A stretch of DNA of 64,000 nt from Rhizobium sp. 007 (GTDB lineage Bacteria; Pseudomonadota; Alphaproteobacteria; Rhizobiales; Rhizobiaceae). This document shows, one piece after another, positions 55,509 through 64,000 of this stretch. The position numbers were made by a program, and so were the translations under genes. The stretch spans positions 3,105,001 to 3,169,000 of the forward strand of contig NZ_CP064187.1 of NCBI RefSeq assembly GCF_015353075.1, written 5' to 3'. Position 1 is the first letter of the stretch; the number at the start of each line of letters is the position of its first letter. The notes beneath the pieces were generated by a model that saw only the letters and a program-made list of their open reading frames with translations, was not told the DNA's origin and made no database searches.

Positions 55509-56216
55509 TCACGAAATCAGCTGGCGGCAGAGATCGACGAAATCATTCGCCCAGCCGGCAAAGAGTGCGAAGAGAACCACCCAGACGAAAAGCATGAAAT
55601 GCCAGTAGACGGCGCAGAGCTCGAGGCTGAGGTGCAGCCTGCGGGCAGGGAAACGACCGTCGAAGGCCCTGCCCGTCGTGCGGCCGAGCACCGCCAGACC
55701 GCCCAGAATGTGCAGGCCGTGCAGGCCGGTCAGCATGTAGAAGAAGCTGTTGGCAGGATTGTCGGCAAGCACGTAACCGGCCGCCGCCAGCTCCCGCCAC
55801 GCCATCACCTGTCCAGCGAGAAAGAGGAATGCCGTCGCCAACCCCAAAAGGAGCGCAACCCGCATGATGTCGCTACGACCGCGGCGTGCCTCGCCCTTTG
55901 CCCATTCGAGCGCGACGCTGCTGAGCGCAAGCGCGGCGGTGTTGACCCAGAGCAGCCGGGGAATGGGCGTCGCCCACCAGTCGGCTGCCGCCATGCGCAT
56001 GAAGTAGGCGCTGATCAGAAGCGCAAAGAGCGCGCCAACTACGGCGAGGAAAATGCCGAGCCCGACCCTTGCGGGCGCGATCGGCAATCGCTTTTGGCCA
56101 GCCGACTCGGTCACCAGTCCCACTTCCAGCCACGGCTTGGATGTCAGCCGGTGCTGGGTCATCCACCAGAGGACGATGACGGCGATGACCGCCAGGAAGA
56201 TCATCATGACGCTCAT
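55509..56216 (-). CDS. coxO: Cytochrome c oxidase subunit III (CoxO-like)
   Basis: A 235-residue, six- to seven-helix protein with FFYMLTGLHGLHILGGLAVL and AVYWHFMLFVWVVLF, the subunit III signatures. Its start overlaps the end of subunit I by four bases. It is more divergent than the CoxP-like gene and may be a structural variant; both are needed to keep the operon pattern. Confidence 0.85.
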   Translation of the reverse strand: MSVMMIFLAVIAVIVLWWMTQHRLTSKPWLEVGLVTESAGQKRLPIAPARVGLGIFLAVVGALFALLISAYFMRMAAADWWATPIPRLLWVNTAALALSSVALEWAKGEARRGRSDIMRVALLLGLATAFLFLAGQVMAWRELAAAGYVLADNPANSFFYMLTGLHGLHILGGLAVLGRTTGRAFDGRFPARRLHLSLELCAVYWHFMLFVWVVLFALFAGWANDFVDLCRQLIS

Positions 56217-57991
56217 GAAGCTGCTCCCGCCGCCGTCCGGGCGGTGCCCGGATCATTCTGCGCAAGGAAGTCCTCGCTATTGCCTGGCACGCTGTAATCA
56301 TACGCCCAACGGTAGACCACCGGCAGTTCCTTGCCCCAGTTGCCATGCACCGGTGGGGTCTGCGGCGTCTGCCATTCCAGCGTTGTCGCACGCCACGGAT
56401 TGCCGCCGGCTTCCCGGCCTCTGAAAAGGCTCCAGACCAGATTGAACAGGAAGACGATCTGCGCTGCCCCGACAATCAGCGCGGCAGCGGTGATGAAAAC
56501 GTTCAGCGTATCGGCGGACGGCGGAACGAAAGCCGTCTCGCCCATCTCGTAATAGCGGCGCGGCACGCCCACCAAGCCGAGATAGTGCATGGGAAAGAAG
56601 ATCGCATAGGTGCCGATGAACGTGGTCCAGAAATGGATGTGCCCCAGCGTCTCGTCCAGCATGCGTCCGGTCACCTTCGGATACCAATGATAGATCGCAC
56701 CGAAAATGACCAGGATCGGTGCCACGCCCATCACCATGTGAAAATGCGCCACGACGAACATCGTATCGGACAAAGGCACGTCGACGACCACATTGCCGAG
56801 GAACAGCCCCGTCAGGCCGCCATTGACGAAAGTCAGAATGAAGGCGAGCGCAAAAAGCATCGGCAGCGTCAGGTGGATATCGCCGCGCCAGAGCGTCAGC
56901 ACCCAGTTATAGACCTTGATGGCGGTCGGTACCGCAATGATGAGCGTCGTGACGGCAAAGAAGAAGCCGAAATTCGGGTTCATGCCGCTGACATACATGT
57001 GATGCGCCCAGACGATGAAGCTGAGCGCCCCGATGATCAGGATCGCCCAGACCATCATGCGGTAGCCGAAGATATTCTTTCGCGCATGCGTGCTAATGAG
57101 ATCGGAGACGATCCCGAAGGCGGGAAGCGCCACGATATAGACCTCGGGATGTCCGAAAAACCAGAAGAGATGCTGGAAAAGGATCGGACTGCCGCCACCC
57201 TGCTGCAGCTGCGTGCCCATCTCCACGATGGCAGGCATGAAGAAGCTTGTCCCGAGCAGCCGGTCGAACAGCATCATCACGGCGGCAACGAAAAGTGCGG
57301 GAAAGGCAAGCAGCGCCATGACCGTCGCGGTGAAAATTCCCCAGACCGTCAGTGGCATGCGCATCAGCGTCATGCCGCGCGCGCGTCCCTGCAGCACGGT
57401 CACGACATAATTCAGGCCGCCCATCGTGAAGCCGATGATGAACAGGATCAGCGACGACAGCATGAGAATGATGCCCCAGTCCTGTCCCCCCGGCGTGCCC
57501 GAAAGAATGGCTTGCGGCGGATAGAGCGTCCAGCCGGCCCCGGTTGGTCCGCCGGGCGCGAAAAATCCGGCGACGAGCACAAGCACGGCGAGCAGATAAA
57601 TCCAGTAACTCAGCATGTTGGCATAGGGAAACACCATGTCCCTGGCGCCGAGCATCAGGGGAATGAGGTAGTTGCCGAAACCGCCGAGAAACAGTGCGGT
57701 GAGGAGATAGATTACCATGATCATGCCATGCATGGTGATGAACTGGTAATAGTGCTCCGCGTCGATGAAAGCGAAGTAACCGGGAAAGGCAAGCTGCAGG
57801 CGCATCAACCAGGACAGGACGAGCGCGACGAAACCGATCGCCATCGCCGTCACCGAGTATTGGACGGCAATGATCTTGGCATCCTGGCTGAAGACATATT
57901 TCGTCCACCAGCTCTTTGGATGGTAAAGTTCCACATCTTCGACTTCTGCAGGCGGGATGACCTCCTCGGCGCCCGATCGAATATCGACCAT
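56213..57991 (-). CDS. coxN: Cytochrome c oxidase subunit I (CoxN-like)
   Basis: A 592-residue catalytic subunit with twelve helices. Haem ligand regions include FITMHGMIMV. The copper-B/cross-link block is WFFGHPEVYIVALPAFG, followed by WAHHMYVSGM (His-His pair) and MFVVAHFHMVMG with the haem a and a3 ligands. The Glu of the D-channel region is in HPEVY. It is an A-type oxidase. ATG 57991 is chosen; an upstream extension is basic and unlike the family. It sits between subunits II and III. Confidence 0.95.
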   Translation of the reverse strand: MVDIRSGAEEVIPPAEVEDVELYHPKSWWTKYVFSQDAKIIAVQYSVTAMAIGFVALVLSWLMRLQLAFPGYFAFIDAEHYYQFITMHGMIMVIYLLTALFLGGFGNYLIPLMLGARDMVFPYANMLSYWIYLLAVLVLVAGFFAPGGPTGAGWTLYPPQAILSGTPGGQDWGIILMLSSLILFIIGFTMGGLNYVVTVLQGRARGMTLMRMPLTVWGIFTATVMALLAFPALFVAAVMMLFDRLLGTSFFMPAIVEMGTQLQQGGGSPILFQHLFWFFGHPEVYIVALPAFGIVSDLISTHARKNIFGYRMMVWAILIIGALSFIVWAHHMYVSGMNPNFGFFFAVTTLIIAVPTAIKVYNWVLTLWRGDIHLTLPMLFALAFILTFVNGGLTGLFLGNVVVDVPLSDTMFVVAHFHMVMGVAPILVIFGAIYHWYPKVTGRMLDETLGHIHFWTTFIGTYAIFFPMHYLGLVGVPRRYYEMGETAFVPPSADTLNVFITAAALIVGAAQIVFLFNLVWSLFRGREAGGNPWRATTLEWQTPQTPPVHGNWGKELPVVYRWAYDYSVPGNSEDFLAQNDPGTARTAAGAAS

Positions 57992-58022
57992 GATATGTCC
58001 GTCCTCCCTGTTCCTCCGATAG

Positions 58023-58847
58023 TTACTGCGCCTGTTCTGCCGGCTGCGCTTCCCCCGATGCCAGCATCTGCGTGAATGTCGTCTGCTCCGCCAGCCAGGC
58101 CTGGTAGGCGACCTCCTCATCGATCATGACCGTTCCGCGCATTTGCGAATGCCCGACGCCGCACAGCTCGGCGCAAAGGATTTCGAACGTTCCCGTGCGC
58201 GTCGGCGTAAACCAGAAATAGGTCACCATGCCGGGGATCATATCCATCTTTGCCCGGAACTCAGGCACGTAGAAATCATGAAGCACGTCGATCGAACGAA
58301 GCAGGACCTTGACCGGTTTGCCGATCGGCAGGTGCAATTCACCTCCCTCGACGATCACGTCATCGAGCCCTGCGGTGTCGTTCTTGTTCAGGCCAAGGGG
58401 ATTTTCCGGACTGACCTCACGGGTATCGGCTTTCCCCAGCCGTCCGTCTGCGCCCGGCATCCGGAAACTCCACTGCCACTGTTGAGCGACGACCTCGATC
58501 TGGTGCGCATCGGCGGGCACGGTGATGAACTGGTTCCACACGACGAGCCCGGGCGCAAGCATCGCGGCAACCCCGACGGAGGTCACCACCGCAAGCCATA
58601 TCTCCAGCCGCCTGTTTTCCGGCTCATAGGCGGCCCGGTTTCCGGGTTTGTGCCGGAACCGGAATACGCAATAGGCCATGAAGGAACCCACCGCCACGAA
58701 CACCAGACCGGTGATCGCAAAGGTGATCAGCAGGGTGTCGTCGATGTAGCTCCAGTTGGAGGCGATCGGCGTCCACCACCACGGGCTCAGCAAATGGAAC
58801 ACGACGGATCCCACGACCAGCAGAACCAGAACCAGCACGATAGCCAT
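58023..58847 (-). CDS. coxM: Cytochrome c oxidase subunit II (CoxM-like)
   Basis: A 274-residue subunit with two N-terminal helices and a periplasmic CuA domain. The electron-entry Trp region is QWQWSFRMPG, and the CuA ligands are in CAELCGVGHSQM preceded by a His in DVLHDFYVPEF. There is no C-terminal haem domain; the next gene upstream encodes a separate cytochrome c. ATG 58847 has AAGGAG upstream. Confidence 0.94.
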   Translation of the reverse strand: MAIVLVLVLLVVGSVVFHLLSPWWWTPIASNWSYIDDTLLITFAITGLVFVAVGSFMAYCVFRFRHKPGNRAAYEPENRRLEIWLAVVTSVGVAAMLAPGLVVWNQFITVPADAHQIEVVAQQWQWSFRMPGADGRLGKADTREVSPENPLGLNKNDTAGLDDVIVEGGELHLPIGKPVKVLLRSIDVLHDFYVPEFRAKMDMIPGMVTYFWFTPTRTGTFEILCAELCGVGHSQMRGTVMIDEEVAYQAWLAEQTTFTQMLASGEAQPAEQAQ

Positions 58848-58992
58848 TGCCTGCTCCTTGAACCGTGACTTGCCACAGGGCGAAATCCGCAATCCGTCGG
58901 TGTATTTTTAGCATTATCTCACGAACAAGTCGTGTGGACAATGATGACGGCGAAAGCGACGCTGCGGTGACCGTCAGGCATTCGCATCACAT

Positions 58993-59379
58993 CTATTGGG
59001 AAAACTGCTTGAGGTAAGCGATGAGATTGTTGATCTCGCTGTCGTTCTTCAGCCCGGCAAACACCATCTTCGTTCCCTTTATCTTCCCCTTGGGATCATG
59101 GAGATAGTCGCGCAGTGTTGCCTCGTCCCAAACGAGCCCGCCCTCGCCTGCTTTCTTCATTGCCGGAGAATAGCTGAAATTCGGATGCGTCGCCGCCTTC
59201 CTGCCAAGAATCCGGTTCAGCGACGGACCGACCTTGTTCTTGTCCGTATCGGCTACATGACATATGGCGCATTTTTTGAAAACAGTAGCGCCCGCCGTGG
59301 CATCGCCCTCCTGGGCATTCACGCCAAAAGCAGGAAGCATGGCAACACATAAGCCGGCTAAAAGAACGCGATACCGCAT
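58993..59379 (-). CDS. Class I c-type cytochrome
   Basis: A 128-residue periplasmic cytochrome with a Sec signal (VLLAGLCVAMLPAFGVNA). Haem attachment is at CAICH (about residues 38-42) and the Met ligand is in GTKMVFAGLK. It lies 145 bp before coxM on the same strand and is the likely electron donor to the oxidase. Confidence 0.93.
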   Translation of the reverse strand: MRYRVLLAGLCVAMLPAFGVNAQEGDATAGATVFKKCAICHVADTDKNKVGPSLNRILGRKAATHPNFSYSPAMKKAGEGGLVWDEATLRDYLHDPKGKIKGTKMVFAGLKNDSEINNLIAYLKQFSQ

Positions 59380-59562
59380 GACAACCCAATCCTCCCAGGT
59401 TGCCTGAAACGACGGCCGGCGCCATCTTTCTATCGCAATATGGCTTGCCGTGTTGTCGCCGCTGCAGGCGGGTGACACTTGTGCGATCAAGAAAAAGCTA
59501 TGCCTCCACGCCGATAAGTCAATTCATCCAATAAGATTGTGCTGAAGCGAATGACGCGGGCA

Positions 59563-59592
59563 TAAAAAAAGCCGGCGCATTGGCACCGGCTG
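59563..59592 (-). terminator. Terminator of glmM
   Basis: AGCCGG and CCGGCT with a ten-base loop, followed on the minus strand by a run of seven T. It lies 23 bp after the glmM stop. Confidence 0.88.
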
Positions 59593-59614
59593 TGATCGAT
59601 CATCGACGGCAGAA

Positions 59615-60967
59615 CTAAGCGGCGGTACGTACGCCCGAGATCGTGCCGATCAGCTCGTTGACAATGCGCTCGATCTGCGCCCGGTCGTCGCCCTCCGCCA
59701 TGACGCGGATCAGCGGTTCGGTGCCGGAGGGGCGGATGACGAGGCGGCCGTTCTTGGAAAGCTCGGCTTCCGCATCGGCGATTGCCTGCTGCACCTGCAG
59801 GTCTTCCAGCGGCTTGCCGCCGGAAATTCGGACATTGCGCAGAAGCTGCGGCACCGGCTCGAAGCGGCGGCAGACTTCGCTGACGGTCTTGCCAGTGCGC
59901 TTGACGGCAGCAAGAATCTGCAGCGCGGCAACAAGGCCATCGCCGGTCGTGCCGTAGTCCGAGAGCACGATATGTCCGGACTGTTCGCCGCCGACGTTGA
60001 AATTGTGCTGGCGCATGTGCTCGACGACATAGCGGTCGCCGACCTTGGTGCGGGCAAGACCCATCCCCTTGCCTTCGAGAAAGCGTTCGAGGCCGAGGTT
60101 CGACATCACGGTCGCAACGATGCCGTTGCCGCGAAGCTGCTGGTTCTCCGCCCAGGTTTCGGCGATCACCGCCATCAGCTGGTCGCCGTCGATCATCGTG
60201 CCGTTTTCATCCACGATGATGACGCGATCGGCGTCGCCATCGAGCGCGATACCGATATCGGCCCGCACTTCGTCGACCTTCTTCTGCAGAGCGACGGGGC
60301 TGGTGGAACCGCAGTTGAGATTGATGTTGATGCCGTTCGGCTCGTTGCCGATCGTAACGACATCGGCGCCGAGTTCCCAAAGCACGGCCGGTGCCACTTT
60401 ATAGGCGGCACCATTGGCGCAGTCGATCGCAATCCTCAGGCCCTGCAGCGTGACATCGCGCGGCAGCGTGCGCTTCGCATGCTCGATGTAGCGGTCATGC
60501 ACGCCATCGATGCGCTTGGCACGGCCGATGTCGTCAGATTTGGCAAGTTGCGTGTGGAGATCCTTCTCCATCAAGTCTTCGATCTGTATTTCGATATCGT
60601 CGGAAAGCTTGTAGCCGTCGGGGCCGAAGAGCTTGATGCCATTGTCCTCGTATGGATTGTGCGAGGCGGAAATCATGACGCCGATATCGGCACGCAGCGA
60701 ACGTGTCAGCATGGCGACGGCGGGCGTCGGAATCGGGCCAAGAACGAATGCATCGAGACCTGCGGCCGTGAAGCCCGCCACCATGGCATTTTCCAGCATA
60801 TAGCCGGAGAGACGCGTGTCTTTGCCGATGACCACGCGATGGCGGTGATTGCCGCGGCGGAAGATCGTACCGACTGCAATGCCGACCCGCATCGCCAGAT
60901 CCGGCGTCATCGGGAAGATATTCGACTGCCCGCGAATGCCGTCTGTGCCGAAGTAACGTCTTTTCAT
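59615..60967 (-). CDS. glmM: Phosphoglucosamine mutase
   Basis: A 450-residue enzyme interconverting glucosamine-6- and -1-phosphate for peptidoglycan and LPS. The phosphoserine loop is [15 protein letters not shown], the metal loop is DGDADRVI, the sugar loop is GGEQSGHIV and the phosphate-binding loop is [15 protein letters not shown]. Length is normal. It is downstream of ftsH, as in other rhizobia, but each has its own terminator. Confidence 0.97.
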   Translation of the reverse strand: MKRRYFGTDGIRGQSNIFPMTPDLAMRVGIAVGTIFRRGNHRHRVVIGKDTRLSGYMLENAMVAGFTAAGLDAFVLGPIPTPAVAMLTRSLRADIGVMISASHNPYEDNGIKLFGPDGYKLSDDIEIQIEDLMEKDLHTQLAKSDDIGRAKRIDGVHDRYIEHAKRTLPRDVTLQGLRIAIDCANGAAYKVAPAVLWELGADVVTIGNEPNGININLNCGSTSPVALQKKVDEVRADIGIALDGDADRVIIVDENGTMIDGDQLMAVIAETWAENQQLRGNGIVATVMSNLGLERFLEGKGMGLARTKVGDRYVVEHMRQHNFNVGGEQSGHIVLSDYGTTGDGLVAALQILAAVKRTGKTVSEVCRRFEPVPQLLRNVRISGGKPLEDLQVQQAIADAEAELSKNGRLVIRPSGTEPLIRVMAEGDDRAQIERIVNELIGTISGVRTAA

Positions 60968-61151
60968 ATGCTCCCCTATGCTTTCAGCGCGCCAAGAAGG
61001 CAGCGCGTTGCGCCAAGCAATTCAGGCCACAGAGACGACTCGCCCCAATACAAAGCCTCATTGCGGCCTCTTCATGATAGCGGCATGCCACAAATCCTAG
61101 GCGCCATCACGTAAATTACCAAGAAAATTTATTATATCCCGTTACCGACGG

Positions 61152-61188
61152 AAAAAAGGCCGGATCTTCTGCTGGAAAATCCGGCCTT
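61152..61188 (-). terminator. Terminator of ftsH
   Basis: AAGGCCGGAT and ATCCGGCCTT form a perfect ten-base stem (61056-series arms at 61156-61165 and 61179-61188), followed on the minus strand by six T. It lies 21 bp after the ftsH stop. Confidence 0.9.
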
Positions 61189-61209
61189 GTTCGTTCGAGT
61201 TGCTTTCCG

Positions 61210-63141
<1,932 letters not shown>

Positions 63142-63239
63142 TGAACTCCCCAGCACTGCAACAACCGCCTCATGGCAGCCGTCTTATTTGGCTTCTAACA
63201 TAGGGTTGCGCTGTGCCGTTGCCAAGGCGATACACTCTG

Positions 63240-64000
63240 TCAGATGGCTTTTCCGTCAATAAGACCTAAAGGCGGGCTTGGATAGGGGCGCATTCCAAAA
63301 GCCGCCGCGAGGCTTTCAGCAAAGATGAGATCAAATCGTGTCAAAAAGCGGTCGAACAGCGCAAAATACCGCGTGAGAGTGACATCCGGATGAGAATTCA
63401 TGCACGAGTTCGCGTCAGCGGCGACTGAAATGCGTGGCTGAGCTGCCAAGGCCCGCTTGAGCGCAGCTTTGGGCAAATGCGCCACCCGCCGTGGCTGGAT
63501 TGCCGTGCCAAGCACGGGAATGAGGGAGGGGTTGGCGGGCCGTGCGATAACCGTCAGATCGAACGATGAGCTATTCTCGACAACAAACCGGCCATCCCAA
63601 ATGCCGCGCTGTCCGGGCGCAACGAGCAGTGGCAAGATGCCGCGGCTTTCGCGGGCAAGGTAAAGGCCGTCGCGTCTTAGATCGAAAACCACTCGGCTTG
63701 CGGTCATGCGTCCGGGCGTGCCGGCGGTTACGAAACCGAGAATGCGATCCATCTGCATGCGGCCTGGCGCAAAGCGCTGTCCGCCGAAAACGGCCGCAAG
63801 ACGGCCGAGCGCATAACCGAGCACGTCCAGGGGCGCCTCAAGTCCATCTCTCTCCACGCAGCCCAGCCCTTCGCACGCAAGGGCAAAATGACGGCCGAGC
63901 CATAGGGCCGCCTGCCGTGAAAGCTCCAAGCGGGCGTCGGCGCCGTAAGCTTCTGCCTCCGGGGCGCCCTCACCGGCCAATGCCGCGCGCGTCCGCACGC
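63240..64000 (-). CDS. tilS: tRNA(Ile)-lysidine synthase TilS, C-terminal part
   Basis: The frame runs off the window edge; 252 codons are visible. The segment FGGQRFAPGRMQMDRIL and the later beta-rich block ARESRGILPLLVAPGQRGIWDGRF match the substrate-recognition C-domain of rhizobial TilS. The catalytic PP-loop would lie beyond 64000. The position upstream of ftsH supports the call. TilS modifies the CAU anticodon of tRNA-Ile2. Confidence 0.8.
   Translation of the reverse strand, partial: VRTRAALAGEGAPEAEAYGADARLELSRQAALWLGRHFALACEGLGCVERDGLEAPLDVLGYALGRLAAVFGGQRFAPGRMQMDRILGFVTAGTPGRMTASRVVFDLRRDGLYLARESRGILPLLVAPGQRGIWDGRFVVENSSSFDLTVIARPANPSLIPVLGTAIQPRRVAHLPKAALKRALAAQPRISVAADANSCMNSHPDVTLTRYFALFDRFLTRFDLIFAESLAAAFGMRPYPSPPLGLIDGKAI

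Noticed and set aside
56345..58075. A 576-codon open frame antisense to oxidase subunit I
   Set aside because: Composition is dominated by Asp, His, Arg and Glu, typical of antisense to membrane-protein codons; no ribosome site or known family.

Overview
This window looks like chromosomal DNA of an alphaproteobacterium of the Rhizobiaceae (Rhizobium/Sinorhizobium-like). The evidence is high GC coding sequence, the block tilS-ftsH-glmM, the serC-serA pair with an alphaproteobacterial serC leader, a RopB-like outer-membrane barrel, a CoxMNOP-like alternative oxidase, a CbtAB cobalt transporter under a cobalamin riboswitch, and mosaic palindromic repeats of the kind rhizobia carry. Species assignment is inference; nothing in the window fixes it.

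Layout. 0-4.4 kb: a pseudouridine synthase (cut by the window edge), a phosphoribosyltransferase, an SLC13-type permease with RCK domains, and purC. 4.4-11.3 kb: a TetR regulator with a perfect 8-bp inverted repeat in front of a complete RND efflux system (adaptor, pump, outer-membrane channel), ended by a strong terminator. 11.3-18.9 kb: a LacI regulator with a perfect operator in front of its own start, a four-gene ABC importer, a nucleoside hydrolase and adenine deaminase, which reads as one purine-nucleoside uptake and salvage operon. 18.9-26.7 kb (minus strand): a DctB/DctD-like sensor and sigma-54 activator, a tripartite tricarboxylate-type transporter (tctC-tctB-tctA) with a candidate sigma-54 promoter, and an M20 amidohydrolase. 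26.8-30.2 kb: a YedY/sulfite-oxidase-like protein, a riboswitch-controlled cbtB-cbtA locus with an unknown exported protein, a divergent histidine phosphatase whose usual RHG motif reads CHG, and a 36-residue membrane peptide gene.

30.3-41.3 kb is an accessory, decaying region. It holds small orphan genes, two separate remnants of a phage-type DNA adenine methylase, a serine-peptidase fragment, an N-terminally truncated VKOR/SPW gene, and two small genes broken by in-frame stops. These are mixed with intact genes for an NHEJ-type DNA ligase, polyphosphate kinase 2 and a SulP transporter. A tRNA-Met gene (anticodon CAT) closes the region, its 3' end facing the accessory DNA, but no integrase or attachment duplicate is visible.

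41.5-50.1 kb: mnmA, an MscS channel, a decayed EAL-domain remnant with a hexanucleotide tract, an erythromycin-esterase/phosphoribosyltransferase pair, a divergent MerR regulator and zinc/cadmium-type P1B ATPase sharing a MerR operator, and a YidB-like protein. 50.1-64 kb, all minus strand: serA and serC, the RopB-like barrel, the six-gene oxidase cluster (cytochrome c, subunits II, I, III, III, IV), glmM, ftsH and the 3' part of tilS.

Most genes are ordinary core or transport functions. The least explained items are the CHG-type phosphatase opposite the B12 riboswitch, the unknown exported protein behind cbtA, the 36-residue membrane peptide, the CTG-start histidine kinase with its GAFPGA activator, and the two methylase remnants.
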